Shown here piece by piece: positions 15,828 through 25,811 of a stretch of DNA of 64,000 bases. The stretch comes from Shimia sp039969785 (GTDB taxonomy: Bacteria > Pseudomonadota > Alphaproteobacteria > Rhodobacterales > Rhodobacteraceae): positions 62,001-126,000 of the forward strand of contig NZ_JBDVNC010000016.1 of NCBI RefSeq assembly GCF_039969785.1, written 5' to 3'. A program made the translations under genes and the position numbers. The notes beneath the pieces were generated by a model. The model was not told the DNA's origin. It did no database searches and saw only the letters and a list, made by a program, of their open reading frames with translations. The first letter of the stretch is position 1. Each line of letters begins with the position of its first letter.

Positions 15828-17548
15828 CACGCGGCGCCCAATTCTTCGGGGGTTAAGGCATAGAGGTCATCCGCACCCTGAACCGCATGCGCCAGCAACC
15901 CGGTATGTTCGGGCAACAGGCGTTTGATATAGAACTGCGCCAATATGCTGCGCGGGCCCGTGCCGCCTTCGGCAATTGCTGCGCGCAAATGGAAATATCC
16001 ACCCAGAACGCGGGCAAACCCCCGTAAAAACGGCACCGAGCCGGCAAAGCGGTCATTCATGTTGTCCTGCGTCACCATCCATTCGGTGGCCTCGCGAAGT
16101 GTCTCGGTGGCCTGCCACAGCGGTTCTGCCAGATCCGGCATAGTGGCGCGCACCGATTCGGCGCGGTCTTCGATCTCATCCAAAAGCGCATAGGCGGCCT
16201 CGCCCCCGTCCATCAGCTTGCGCCCGACAAGGTCCATCGACTGAATGCCATTGGTGCCTTCGTAAATCGCTGTCACCCGCACATCACGCGCATATTGCGC
16301 CGCGCCGGTTTCTTCGATGAAGCCCATGCCGCCATGCACCTGCACCCCCATTTCCGCAACGGCAATGCCGGTATCCGTGCCAAAGGCCTTGGCAATCGGG
16401 GTCAGAAACGCCGCCCGCGCGGCCCAGTCTTTTTCCGCTGTTGCGGTGGACATATCGATGGCCACAGCACAGGCCATTTCAATGGCGCGGGCCGCGAAAA
16501 TGTCAGCCTTCATCGTCGCCAGCATGCGCCGCACATCCGCATGATCCACAATTGTGCCGCTGCCGCCTTCAACCGGCGTACGCCCCTGTTTACGCTCCAT
16601 CGCATAGCCCAGCGCATGCTGAAAGGCCCCTTCGGCGACGCCAATGCCCTGACCGCCCACACCCAGACGCGCGTTGTTCATCATTGTGAACATGGCGCGC
16701 ATGCCGCCATTTTCCGCACCAATCATCCAACCGGTTGCGCCGTCATATTCCATCACCGCCGTTGGGCTGCCATGCAGGCCCAGCTTGTGCTCAAGGCTGA
16801 CCACCTTAAGGCTGTTGGCCACGCCGGGCGCGCCGTTTTCATCCGGCAGAAATTTCGGCACCAGAAACAGGCTGATGCCTTTTGTACCCGGCGCTCCGTC
16901 AGGCAGACGCGCCAAAACCAGATGGCAGATGTTTTGGGTGAAATCATTGTCACCCCAGCTGATGAATATCTTCTGTCCCGACACCGCATACGTGCCATCC
17001 CCGTTGGACACTGCTTTGGAACGCAAGGCCCCTACATCCGACCCCGCCGCAGGTTCGGTCAGGTTCATCGTCCCGGCCCATTCGCCGGTGATCAGCCTGG
17101 GCAGATACAGCGCCTTGATCTCGTCGCTGGCATGATGTTCCAGCGCCTCGATCTGGCCTTGCGTCATCAGCGGATTCAACTGCAATGACAGACAGGCCGC
17201 GCTCATCATCTCGTTCACCGCCATGGTGATCGAATGGGGCAAGCCCATACCGCCATATTCCGGGTCCGCGCTGGTCGAAATCCAGCCGCCCTCGGCCACT
17301 TTGGCATAGGCTTCGGCATATCCCGGCGACGTGCGCACCACGCCGTTCTCCAACACAGCACCCTGCAGATCGCCATTGCGCTGCACCGGATACAGCACCT
17401 CTTCGCACATGCGCCCGGCCTCTGACAAAATCGCCTCGGTCACGTCTTTGTCGGCGTCGGCAAAACGGTCCGTCGCCGTCACCTGAGCAAAATCGACAAC
17501 ATAGTCGAACAGGAACTGAAAGTCAGTCACGGGGGCGCGAAAGGGCAT
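15827..17548 (-). CDS. Acyl-CoA dehydrogenase, long DmdC-like type
   Basis: 573 residues, longer than classical acyl-CoA dehydrogenases because of a C-terminal extension. Motifs: NEMMSAACLSLQLNPLM, MNLTEPAAGSDVGALRSKA, the FAD-proximal KIFISWGDND, HKLGLHGSPTAVMEYDGA, QVHGGMGFIEETGAAQYARD and RVTAIYEGTNGIQSMDLVGR. This architecture matches 3-methylmercaptopropionyl-CoA dehydrogenase (DmdC) of roseobacters, but other medium or long acyl-CoA substrates are possible. The ATG at 17548 has GGAG just upstream. It is co-translated with the MBL hydrolase downstream. Confidence 0.88.
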   Translation of the reverse strand: MPFRAPVTDFQFLFDYVVDFAQVTATDRFADADKDVTEAILSEAGRMCEEVLYPVQRNGDLQGAVLENGVVRTSPGYAEAYAKVAEGGWISTSADPEYGGMGLPHSITMAVNEMMSAACLSLQLNPLMTQGQIEALEHHASDEIKALYLPRLITGEWAGTMNLTEPAAGSDVGALRSKAVSNGDGTYAVSGQKIFISWGDNDFTQNICHLVLARLPDGAPGTKGISLFLVPKFLPDENGAPGVANSLKVVSLEHKLGLHGSPTAVMEYDGATGWMIGAENGGMRAMFTMMNNARLGVGGQGIGVAEGAFQHALGYAMERKQGRTPVEGGSGTIVDHADVRRMLATMKADIFAARAIEMACAVAIDMSTATAEKDWAARAAFLTPIAKAFGTDTGIAVAEMGVQVHGGMGFIEETGAAQYARDVRVTAIYEGTNGIQSMDLVGRKLMDGGEAAYALLDEIEDRAESVRATMPDLAEPLWQATETLREATEWMVTQDNMNDRFAGSVPFLRGFARVLGGYFHLRAAIAEGGTGPRSILAQFYIKRLLPEHTGLLAHAVQGADDLYALTPEELGAA

Positions 17549-17667
17549 GACAATCTCCAATTGGCTTGGCTTTGAGTGCTGGCGCTTGTATGCAGCTTTT
17601 TACTTCACGGTAAGGGGCAGGATCGCCCCAAGAAAGAAAAACGCAGCGTCACAGGAGCGTCCGATCC

Positions 17668-18612
17668 GTGCAAACCGAAATGCTTACGCCAGATCACCCC
17701 GGCCTTGCGCGCGCCAGCGATGTACTTGCGTCGGGCGGGCTTGTCGCCTTTCCCACGGAAACGGTTTACGGGCTGGGTGGGGATGCGCGCAATGACCTTG
17801 CTGTTGCGCGCATATTCGAGGCCAAGGGACGGCCCCGGTTCAACCCGCTGATTGTGCATGCCTCAGACATCGAAACCGTGAAAGCCCTTGTAAACTGGTC
17901 CGAAACAGCCGACCGGCTCGCCGCCGCCTTCTGGCCGGGGCCATTGACGCTGGTGCTGCCTTTGCGTGAAAAATCAGGGCTGTCCCCGCTGGTCACAGCC
18001 GACCTGCCCACTGTTGCTGTGCGCGTGCCCGAACACCCGGTCGCGCGTGCACTGTTGTCGGCATTTGGTGGCCCGGTTGCGGCCCCGTCGGCCAATCCGT
18101 CTGGCAAGATCAGCCCCACATCGGCGGCACATGTGCACAATGGTCTGAACGGGCGCATTGCCGCCATTCTGGACGGCGGGGCCTGTGGTGTTGGGGTCGA
18201 ATCAACCATTCTGGGCCTGTGGGACACGCCCATTTTGCTGCGTCAGGGCGGTCTGCCACAGGAAGCCCTCGAAGCCGCACTTGGCACCCCGGTGGCCACC
18301 CATCAATCAGACGATCCGCTGACCGCGCCGGGACAAATGACGTCGCATTATGCGCCGGGTGCCAGGATGCGCCTGAACGCAACCGACCTTAAGCCCAATG
18401 AAATCCTGTTGGGCTTTGGCACGGTGGACAACGCCGCGCTCAATCTCAGCCGCGCCGGCGATCTGACCGAAGCTGCCGCCAATCTGTTTGGCCATCTGCA
18501 TGCGCTGGATGCTAAGGGCGCCGACACGATTGCGGTCTCACCGATCCCCGATCACGGGTTGGGGCGCGCGATCAATGACCGCCTTGCCCGCGCCGCAGCT
18601 CCTCGAGACTAG
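17668..18612 (+). CDS. sua5: L-threonylcarbamoyladenylate synthase (Sua5/YrdC family)
   Basis: 314 residues. It makes threonylcarbamoyl-AMP from threonine, bicarbonate and ATP for the t6A modification of tRNAs reading ANN codons. The YrdC domain comes first: FPTETVYGLGGDARN, KGRPRFNPLIVHA, AFWPGPLTLVLP, VAVRVPEHPVARALL and AAPSANPSGKISPTSAAHV. A C-terminal Sua5 domain follows after GQMTSHYAPGARM, so it is the long type rather than short TsaC. The GTG start at 17668 has GGAG upstream. It diverges from the acyl-CoA dehydrogenase gene. Confidence 0.93.
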   Translation: MQTEMLTPDHPGLARASDVLASGGLVAFPTETVYGLGGDARNDLAVARIFEAKGRPRFNPLIVHASDIETVKALVNWSETADRLAAAFWPGPLTLVLPLREKSGLSPLVTADLPTVAVRVPEHPVARALLSAFGGPVAAPSANPSGKISPTSAAHVHNGLNGRIAAILDGGACGVGVESTILGLWDTPILLRQGGLPQEALEAALGTPVATHQSDDPLTAPGQMTSHYAPGARMRLNATDLKPNEILLGFGTVDNAALNLSRAGDLTEAAANLFGHLHALDAKGADTIAVSPIPDHGLGRAINDRLARAAAPRD

Positions 18613-18618
18613 CGCCGG

Positions 18619-19197
18619 TCAGGCATGCCCTGCGGTTGACGACAGGCTCAGCGCGTCCACGCCAATGCTTTTCAACGCCTCGGGCCATTTTTCGGCATTG
18701 GGCAGATCAAACACCAGCTCTTGGGTCGCATCACAGATCAACCAGCCATTTGCGGCAATCTCGCTTTCCAACTGCCCCGGTCCCCAACCGCTATAGCCCA
18801 GCGCCACAAGCGTTCTTTCCGGCCCTTTGCCCTGCGCCATGCCCTCTAAGACATCCAGCGTGGCGGTCATTGCAAACCCGTCGCTGACCCGCAAAGTCGA
18901 CAGATCAGACCGGTATTCCGGCGAGTGCAGCACAAACCCGCGCCCGCCCTCGACAGGACCGCCGAAATAAAGATTGCCGTCATATTCCGGGCGCTGCAAC
19001 GAGATTGACAATTGGTTGAGCAAATCCGAAACCCGCATTTTGTCGATCGCCTTGTTCACGATCAATCCCATCGCGCCATCTTCGGAATGGGCACATAAAA
19101 ACACCACGGAATGCATGAACCGCGGGTCGCCCATGCCCGGCATCGCAATCAACATGCATCCGGTCAGATCCAGCGGAGAGTCAGACGTGTCGGTCAC
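18619..19197 (-). CDS. YqgE/AlgH family protein
   Basis: 192 residues matching the UPF0301 (YqgE/AlgH) family: LTGCMLIAMPGMGDPRFMHS, then VVFLCAHSEDGAMGLIVNK, YFGGPVEGGRGFVLHS and ALGYSGWGPGQLESEIAANG, then LICDATQELVF. Cytoplasmic. AlgH was linked to alginate regulation in Pseudomonas, but the molecular role is not settled. It is convergent with sua5, with only 6 bp between the stops. Confidence 0.92.
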   Translation of the reverse strand: MTDTSDSPLDLTGCMLIAMPGMGDPRFMHSVVFLCAHSEDGAMGLIVNKAIDKMRVSDLLNQLSISLQRPEYDGNLYFGGPVEGGRGFVLHSPEYRSDLSTLRVSDGFAMTATLDVLEGMAQGKGPERTLVALGYSGWGPGQLESEIAANGWLICDATQELVFDLPNAEKWPEALKSIGVDALSLSSTAGHA

Positions 19198-19333
19198 TCA
19201 TTTGCCTCGATTTTGGTCCCTTGTTCCCAACATGTGCCGACCGGCGCGCGGACGCAAGTCAGATCGCCATGTTTCAGAGCGCTCGCGACATATCGCCGGA
19301 ATGTGAGTTGGCTTTGAACCCGCTTTCAGTCAC

Positions 19334-20143
19334 ATGAGGTGTATGACCTTTAGATTGTTATCCTTCCTGCTTTTGATGCTGGGCTTTACCCTGCCCGCAA
19401 CCGCGCAATCCTTTGACCAGGTGGCCCAGGCCGACATTCTGCCGGGCTGGCGCAATCCCGATGGCACCCATGTGGCGGCCATTCAGATCACGCTGAACCC
19501 GGGATGGCATACCTATTGGCGCGCGCCGGGTGATGCGGGCATCCCGCCTCAGATCAGATGGGACGGATCGCGCAATCTCTCAGCGATTGAGGTCAACTGG
19601 CCGACGCCGGAAGTGTTTCTGCAAGGCGGTTTGCGCTCGATCGGATATGAAGACAAATTGATCCTGCCAGTGCGCATCACCCCAAAATCGCCAGCCAAAA
19701 CAGTGCGCCTCAAGGCCGTGCTCGATGTTGGTGTGTGCCGCGATATCTGTGTGCCAATGAAGTTCAAAGTTAAAGCTGAACTGCCTGTTGACGGCAAACG
19801 CGACGCGCGAATTGCTGCCGCGCTTGTTGATCGACCATTGCATCGTGACGAGGCAGGCGTGCGCGGCGCAACCTGCAAACTCAGCCCGACACAGGACGGG
19901 CTAAAGCTGACCGCACGTGTGGACATGCCCAGCGCAGGCGGCTCTGAAGTGGCCGTGATTGAAACCGACAACCCGCATGTCTGGGTCGCCGAAGGTTCGA
20001 CACGCCGTCAGGGCAGTGCGCTGATCACGGAAACCGAACTGGTGCATGTCGACGGAACAGCCTTTATTCTGGACCGCTCCGCCATTCGCATCACAGTTCT
20101 TGGCACCCGCCACGCGGTAGACATTCAGGGCTGCACCGGCTGA
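19334..20143 (+). CDS. Periplasmic DsbD-alpha-like domain protein
   Basis: 269 residues. A signal peptide (LLSFLLLMLGFTLPATAQS) leads into a domain like the N-terminal domain of the disulfide reductase DsbD: QITLNPGWHTYWRAPGDAG, then PEVFLQGGLRSIGYED and LDVGVCRDICVPMKFKV, with a CxxxC pair that could carry reducing equivalents. The membrane and thioredoxin domains of DsbD are absent, so it would act alone or with another membrane partner. The second ATG (19343) with GAGGT upstream is an alternative start. A final Cys lies near the C-terminus (DIQGCTG). Confidence 0.8.
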   Translation: MRCMTFRLLSFLLLMLGFTLPATAQSFDQVAQADILPGWRNPDGTHVAAIQITLNPGWHTYWRAPGDAGIPPQIRWDGSRNLSAIEVNWPTPEVFLQGGLRSIGYEDKLILPVRITPKSPAKTVRLKAVLDVGVCRDICVPMKFKVKAELPVDGKRDARIAAALVDRPLHRDEAGVRGATCKLSPTQDGLKLTARVDMPSAGGSEVAVIETDNPHVWVAEGSTRRQGSALITETELVHVDGTAFILDRSAIRITVLGTRHAVDIQGCTG

Positions 20144-20192
20144 CGCCGGATACCCCGGGCGCTCACTTCACGTCTTCACAGTCACGCAACTA

Positions 20193-23100
20193 TCAGCTCG
20201 CGGCCCGATCGCGGCGCCGCGAAAGCAGAACGCCTGACAGCCCCAACACATAGGCCACCAACGTAATCACCAGCGCCCCGGCTGCGAACACGCCCAACGT
20301 CATGCCAATACCCTGCACATTGCCCATCGCAGGTACCAGCGCCACCAATTCGGGGTGCAAGCCACCTTTCCATACGGTCCAGCCAAGCGTCACCGCCAAC
20401 CAGCCCACCAAGATACTGCCCGCTCCGAACAGCAAACCGCGCAACGCACGCGCCTGTGCGCCCCGACGCAATGCTGCGACCTGACGCGACACGTCGGCCT
20501 GCATGGCCATCAACGCTGGCACAACAATCAACACCAGAACCATGCCAAATCCCAACCCGTAAACCAGCGTAATCACCGTGGGTTTCAGGAACTGCGCCTG
20601 TTGCGAGCGTTCAAACAAAAGCGGCGCCAGTCCCAACACAGTTGTCGCCGTCGTCAGAAACACCGGGCGCAATCTGTCCGCCGTCCCGTCAATGATCGAC
20701 GGGATCAACCCCCGGTCCTGCGCATATTCGTCAATTGTCGTGACCAGCACGATGGAATCATTGATAATAATCCCCGTCATGCCAATCAGCCCGACAACCG
20801 TGAACATGCTCAGCGGCACACCATGCATATAATGGCCATAGATCGTGCCCACCAACCCAAACGGAATGATCGCCATCACCACCACGGGCCGTGTCCAGCT
20901 TGAAAACACCCAAGCCAGCACCAGATAAATCCCAGCCAGACACAGGATCAGCCCGGTGCGCGCATCGCTCAGGAATGAATTTTCCTGCTCTGCCAGACCG
21001 GCCATTTGCCATTCCACCTGCTGTACACTGGCGATCGTCGGCAGGATGTCAGATTGCAACTGTTCCAGAATGAACTCGGCGCGGGCCGGATCGTCCTCGG
21101 AAATGTCACCTGTCACTTTGATCTGGCGCACGCCGTTTTCGCGTCGCACCGTGCTGAAACCCGTGCGGCTCTGAACCGTGACCAGATCCGCCAACGGCAC
21201 ATATTGCCCTGTGGGCGTGCGCATCAGGCTGCCTTCCAGGAAATCGGCGGTCAACTCACCGTCAGGCAGTTCCACCCGAATGCGCGCGCTGCGCGGTCCG
21301 TCGGGATAAGTCGCAGCCTCCAACCCGTTCAAGCGGTGGCGCAACACCTTGCCCAGCCCGTCAATCGAGAACCCCAGCGCCTGCCCCTGCGGGGTCAGCT
21401 CAAGGATCAACTCTTCTTTGTCATAGCTCAGGCTGTCTTCGACAGCTGACACTTCGGGGAACTCGTCCAGCGCGGTTTTCAATGCCTCGCTTGCGGCCTT
21501 GAGCGTATCGCCACTCGCACCGTAAAACTGCACATCCAGCGCATCACCACCGGGGCCGGATCGCCAGCCCCTGAACGATACGGTTTCCGCCAAAGGATGG
21601 CGCGCCACGCGGTCCTGCAACTCTCCGACAAAGGCAAAGCTGGAATAGGGGCGCAGATCCGCATCAATCAGCTCGATCGCGATGCCGCCCAGAAGGTCAG
21701 CATCCATCGTATCTGACCCCGGAATAGGACGCCCCGAATTGCCGCCAATTTCGGCAATCACATAATCCAGCGGATTGAGCCCGTGACGCTCTTCGTATTC
21801 CTTACCCAGCGCCTCGGTCGCGCGTTGCATCTCCTGCATCATCGCCAGACTGTCTGCGCGTGTCGCACTGGGCAGCATCGCGAAATTACCCGTGATTGAC
21901 CCGCGTTCGGGCGCATTGAAAAACCGCCATTTAACATCGCCATTGATGAACAGCACCGCTTGTGTTGCAAAAATCACCAGCGCCCCCGCCAACACCGGAT
22001 AGCGCATCACCACCACCAGCTTTATCACCCTGCGGAAAATCACATCGCGGAACCATCGGAACCCTCGGTTCACCACCCGGCTGGGAATATCATACCAATG
22101 TTCTTTGGCGGTGTGTTTCAGCGCGTGCGCCATGTGATGCGGCAGGATCAGAAAGCACTCAATCAGCGAGGCCGTCAGCACGACAATCACAGTATAGGGA
22201 ATGTCCCCGATCAAATCGCCAAACCGCCCGGAAATCACCGTCAGGCCGAAAAAGGCAATAATCGTCGTCAGGGTCGAGCTGAACACTGGCATCGACATGC
22301 GCCGTGCTGCATTTTCGGCCGCCACCACGGGCGATTCATTCAACCGCCGTGCCCGCGCATCCGCGTGTTCACCCACCACAATGGCGTCGTCCACGACAAT
22401 GCCCAACGTGATAATCAACGCAAACAACGAAATCATGTTGATCGTTAAACCGCCGACATACATCAGCGCAACAGCCGCCAGCATCGCCGTCGGAATACCC
22501 GCCGCCACCCAAAGCGCGGTCCGGAAATTCAGGAACAAGAACAACAGCACCACAACCAGAACCAATCCCATGGCACCATTGTCCAAAAGGATATTCAGTC
22601 GTCCGGTGATGGCTTCCGCCCGCGTGCGGATCAGCTGTATTTCCACACCCTGAGGCAACGTCGCCTGCATCTTTGCGGCGACCTCTTCGACCGAGGTCTG
22701 AATACCAATCGCGTCACCTTTGTCTGACCGGTCCACCCGGATCGAAATCGCCGGGTCCTGGCCCACGAAATAGGATCGGTTCCGGTTCACACCTTCGACA
22801 CGAATATCGGCCACCTGACCGATGGTCAGCTTGGTGCCATCCGGGTTTGAGCGCAGCACAATGCCGGCAATCTCATCCGGCGCCCGTTTTTCAACACCCG
22901 TGCGCACGCGCGCAAAGGCTCCGCTGACGTCTCCGGCGGGGTCTGCATTCACCTCTTCACCAATGGCGTCCGAAATCTCTTCAATGGAAATGTCATGCGT
23001 GATCAGCGCAACTGACGACACTTCGACAATGGTCTCACGTTCGGCCAGCCCGCGAATGGTCGTACGGGTCACACCCTCGGTATACAGCCGAGCGACAAAT

Positions 23101-23591
23101 TCATCGGCAAACCGCGCAATCTGATCGATCCCCACAGGGCCGGTGATCACCACATCTGTGACCCGGTCCCGCCAGACCCCACGCCGCACAACCGGATCGT
23201 CGGCCTCTTCGGGCAGGGTCGAAATCGCATCCACAGCAACCTGAACGTCATCGGTCGCGCGGGCCATGTCCCAGCCGGGCTCGAAATCCAGCGTGATGGT
23301 GGCTTTGCCTTCGGTCGAACGGGAATTGGTTTGCTCGACCCCTTCGACGGACAGCATGGCAGGTTCCAGAACCTGCACGACGGCGGCGTCTACGTCTTCG
23401 GCCCCCGCCCCCTCCCACGTCACGGAGACGGTCACATTATCGATAATGACATCGGGAAAAAACTGGGCGCGCATCCGTGGAAACGCCACCAGTCCGGCAA
23501 GGATCAGAACAACCAGCAAGAGGTTGGCCGCCGTTGCGTGCCGGGTGAAGTAAGAGAGAATACCCCCGGCTCGATCACCCAGTTCCCGCAT
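20193..23591 (-). CDS. RND family efflux transporter permease (AcrB/HAE1-like)
   Basis: 1132 residues, the inner-membrane proton antiporter of a tripartite pump. The first helix is in HATAANLLLVVLILAGLVAF; the porter domain includes VTVSVTWEGAGAEDVDAAVV. The proton-relay region LGIVVDDAIVVGEHADARAR carries the paired Asp residues in TM4, and GLIGMTGIIINDSIVLVTTI is the matching half-repeat. The C-terminus has two extra hydrophobic segments after LMAMQADVSRQ. It lies 4 bp downstream of its adaptor gene. No outer-membrane partner is adjacent; the TolC-like gene at 34597 could serve it. Substrate unknown. Confidence 0.95.
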   Translation of the reverse strand: MRELGDRAGGILSYFTRHATAANLLLVVLILAGLVAFPRMRAQFFPDVIIDNVTVSVTWEGAGAEDVDAAVVQVLEPAMLSVEGVEQTNSRSTEGKATITLDFEPGWDMARATDDVQVAVDAISTLPEEADDPVVRRGVWRDRVTDVVITGPVGIDQIARFADEFVARLYTEGVTRTTIRGLAERETIVEVSSVALITHDISIEEISDAIGEEVNADPAGDVSGAFARVRTGVEKRAPDEIAGIVLRSNPDGTKLTIGQVADIRVEGVNRNRSYFVGQDPAISIRVDRSDKGDAIGIQTSVEEVAAKMQATLPQGVEIQLIRTRAEAITGRLNILLDNGAMGLVLVVVLLFLFLNFRTALWVAAGIPTAMLAAVALMYVGGLTINMISLFALIITLGIVVDDAIVVGEHADARARRLNESPVVAAENAARRMSMPVFSSTLTTIIAFFGLTVISGRFGDLIGDIPYTVIVVLTASLIECFLILPHHMAHALKHTAKEHWYDIPSRVVNRGFRWFRDVIFRRVIKLVVVMRYPVLAGALVIFATQAVLFINGDVKWRFFNAPERGSITGNFAMLPSATRADSLAMMQEMQRATEALGKEYEERHGLNPLDYVIAEIGGNSGRPIPGSDTMDADLLGGIAIELIDADLRPYSSFAFVGELQDRVARHPLAETVSFRGWRSGPGGDALDVQFYGASGDTLKAASEALKTALDEFPEVSAVEDSLSYDKEELILELTPQGQALGFSIDGLGKVLRHRLNGLEAATYPDGPRSARIRVELPDGELTADFLEGSLMRTPTGQYVPLADLVTVQSRTGFSTVRRENGVRQIKVTGDISEDDPARAEFILEQLQSDILPTIASVQQVEWQMAGLAEQENSFLSDARTGLILCLAGIYLVLAWVFSSWTRPVVVMAIIPFGLVGTIYGHYMHGVPLSMFTVVGLIGMTGIIINDSIVLVTTIDEYAQDRGLIPSIIDGTADRLRPVFLTTATTVLGLAPLLFERSQQAQFLKPTVITLVYGLGFGMVLVLIVVPALMAMQADVSRQVAALRRGAQARALRGLLFGAGSILVGWLAVTLGWTVWKGGLHPELVALVPAMGNVQGIGMTLGVFAAGALVITLVAYVLGLSGVLLSRRRDRAAS

Positions 23592-23595
23592 GGCG

Positions 23596-25050
23596 CTAGC
23601 CCCCCATCCGGCTTTTCAGCCGATCAATCATCTGAACCGGCACTTCCGGTTCCTTCAGCGTGGTAATCATGCGTTTCTTAACACCTTCGGGCATCCGCTG
23701 ATTGCCTTCCACAAACGACAAATACTTTGCCCGGTCTTCATCGCTCAGCTTCACCATCGCCGGTGCCAACGGTATTTCGCCGGTGTTGCTCAGCGGTTTC
23801 ACGGCGATACCCTCGCCCAGCAATGGCGTGCGCCGGGTCACTACCTGACGCCCAAGCAATCCACGTCCACGCACAAGAACGTTATCGCCCTGCCGGCGCA
23901 ACAAACGCACTTCCAATGCTTCCAACCGATTGCCTTCGCCAACAACCAAAACGCCGCTCGCCGCGTCCAGGGCGGTCGCAGGCAGTTGCACAACATTGCT
24001 CAGCTCAGGTTCGCGCACGCGCACCGTCACAAAATCGCCGGGCTTCAATCCGCGCGCACCGTCAAGACGCGCATACAGCACGCGTCCAGTCTGACCTTCG
24101 CCAACCGCCGCCGCATCGCGTGTAATCACACCCGTTGTCGTCAGGTCGGCCCCCATTACGTCAAGCGACACAGCAACTTCTGACTGGTGCAATTGGCTGT
24201 CGGCATCCAAAAGCCGCGCATATTGCGGCGTTGAAACGCGAAACACGACCTCTAACGCATTGGAATCTATCAACTGGCCAAGCTTTTCGTTCAGCGACAC
24301 AAGCCCGCCTTGTACCGCCGACACATCGGACAAAGTGCCCGAGAAATCCGCCTGAATGACAGTGTCCTTCAAATCGCGTTCGGCCTCTGCCAGTGCGATC
24401 TTTGTCCGCTCCAGCTGGGTTTCCGCCTGATCGATCCGCGCCTCTGCCTGGGCCAGCGCGCGACGGCTGGACAATACTGCCTGGCTTGAAACGGCTTGCG
24501 CCAGCTCTGCGGTTTCCACCGCCGCGGCTGTGCCGACACCACGTTCGCGCAGATCTGTCTGGCGTTCAAAGGCTTTGGTACGCAACCCCATCTGCGCCTC
24601 AGCGGCCTCCAGCTCATCCAGAGCCAGCTCTAAGGTGCGAACCGCATCACGTTCTTCGGCTTCGGCGTCCAGTAGATCGCTTTTGATCCGATCAAGCGCA
24701 TACCGCGCCTTGGTGGGATCAATCTGCACCAGCGTTTCACCTGCGGATACATCCGTGCCGTCTTCGAAATGCTCGGACAGTTTCACAATTGTCCCGGCGG
24801 CCGAGGCTCTGATTTCCAGACTTCGCTGGCTTTGGATCTCACCAAATGCCACCAACTCCGGCGTCACCGTAACCGGCTCGGCGGTGACAACATTCACCGT
24901 GAACACCCGCTCGCGCGTCGGGGGGGCCTTGGTCTCGCGCGCCAAACGCGTTTCGACTGCATCGCGCACCATCTGACCCGCAATAAGCAGCATTGCCGCT
25001 GTTAAAGACAACAGAAACAACCCTGTCAGACATTGTCGCAAAAATCGCAT
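23596..25050 (-). CDS. RND efflux periplasmic adaptor (membrane fusion protein)
   Basis: 484 residues from the ATG at 25050 (AGAGG upstream). An N-terminal anchor (LTGLFLLSLTAAMLLIAGQM) is followed by the barrel-sandwich half RSLEIRASAAGTIVKLSEHF, a long alpha-hairpin rich in Glu/Ala/Arg (about residues 110-210, coiled coil), and the second lipoyl half DTVIQADFSGTLSDVSAVQG. A beta-barrel domain and a variable C-terminal tail follow. It would bridge the RND permease encoded immediately downstream to an outer-membrane channel. Confidence 0.93.
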   Translation of the reverse strand: MRFLRQCLTGLFLLSLTAAMLLIAGQMVRDAVETRLARETKAPPTRERVFTVNVVTAEPVTVTPELVAFGEIQSQRSLEIRASAAGTIVKLSEHFEDGTDVSAGETLVQIDPTKARYALDRIKSDLLDAEAEERDAVRTLELALDELEAAEAQMGLRTKAFERQTDLRERGVGTAAAVETAELAQAVSSQAVLSSRRALAQAEARIDQAETQLERTKIALAEAERDLKDTVIQADFSGTLSDVSAVQGGLVSLNEKLGQLIDSNALEVVFRVSTPQYARLLDADSQLHQSEVAVSLDVMGADLTTTGVITRDAAAVGEGQTGRVLYARLDGARGLKPGDFVTVRVREPELSNVVQLPATALDAASGVLVVGEGNRLEALEVRLLRRQGDNVLVRGRGLLGRQVVTRRTPLLGEGIAVKPLSNTGEIPLAPAMVKLSDEDRAKYLSFVEGNQRMPEGVKKRMITTLKEPEVPVQMIDRLKSRMGG

Positions 25051-25154
25051 GGCCGACCTCTTCACCGTGTATTGCGCCCTGAATTCTAAGGCTTGAACCG
25101 GCAGACACCAATCCAACTTGAAACTTATACGTGCCCTACGCCAGTTTCCGTCAC

Positions 25155-25229
25155 AAAAAAAAGCACTAATGCCGAAAAAGTGTCGCTGAGGGCCGCACGT
25201 GCGCGTTTAACCACGGAAATCTAAACGCG
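25155..25229 (-). terminator. Hairpin and T-rich region after moaB (weak terminator candidate)
   Basis: CGCGTTTA (25202-25209) and TAAACGCG (25222-25229) are exact inverted repeats 23 bp past the moaB stop. On the minus strand an 8-T run follows near 25162-25155. The spacing between hairpin and T-run is too long for a textbook intrinsic terminator, so a role in the adaptor promoter is equally possible. Confidence 0.3.
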
Positions 25230-25251
25230 ACATTGTCCGTTTGGCGTCAAA

Positions 25252-25794
25252 TCATTTGCGCCGCAAATGTTCATCCAGACGCGGCATGATCTCAACGAAA
25301 TTGCAGGGTTGGTGACGGTAATCCAGCTGCCATTTCAGGATCTCATCCCATGCATCTTTGCACGCGCCCGGACTGCCCGGCAAAGCAAACAAATAGGTGC
25401 CTTGCGCGACCCCGCCCGTGGCCCGGCTCTGCACCGCGCTTGTGCCGATTTTTTGCATTGAAACCATGGTGAATACGGTGCCGAACGCCTCGATTTCTTT
25501 TTCGTAAACGTCGCGATGCGCCTCAACGCTCACGTCGCGCCCGGTCAATCCGGTGCCACCAGTCGAAATGATCACATCCACGCCATCGTCTGCACACCAG
25601 TCGCGCAGCTTGTCCGCTATCAGGGTGCGTTCGTCCTGCACGATACTGCGATCTGCCAGCACGTGACCGGCATCTTGCAGACGGGCCACCAATGTGTCCC
25701 CCGACCGATCCTCGGCCAACGACCGCGAGTCGCTGACGGTCAGCACAGCGATGCGTACCGGGATAAACTCTTTGCTTTCGTCGATACGGCCCAT
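25252..25794 (-). CDS. moaB: Molybdenum cofactor biosynthesis protein MoaB
   Basis: 180 residues, MogA/MoaB fold, which adenylylates molybdopterin before metal insertion. Motifs: FIPVRIAVLTVSDSRSLAED, the molybdopterin-binding ISTGGTGLTGRDVSVEA, and LFALPGSPGACKDAWDEIL. The ATG at 25794 has AAAGGGGTGGGG upstream; the open frame further upstream overlaps the phosphoesterase gene and is rejected. It complements the fdhD-mobA-mobB-moeA operon 13 kb away. Confidence 0.93.
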   Translation of the reverse strand: MGRIDESKEFIPVRIAVLTVSDSRSLAEDRSGDTLVARLQDAGHVLADRSIVQDERTLIADKLRDWCADDGVDVIISTGGTGLTGRDVSVEAHRDVYEKEIEAFGTVFTMVSMQKIGTSAVQSRATGGVAQGTYLFALPGSPGACKDAWDEILKWQLDYRHQPCNFVEIMPRLDEHLRRK

Positions 25795-25811
25795 GCCCCA
25801 CCCCTTTGTCG

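Noticed and set aside
25194..25203. CGCACGTGCG palindrome as an operator
   Set aside because: Ten bases of GC-rich dyad are expected by chance in this composition, and it sits next to a better explained inverted repeat.
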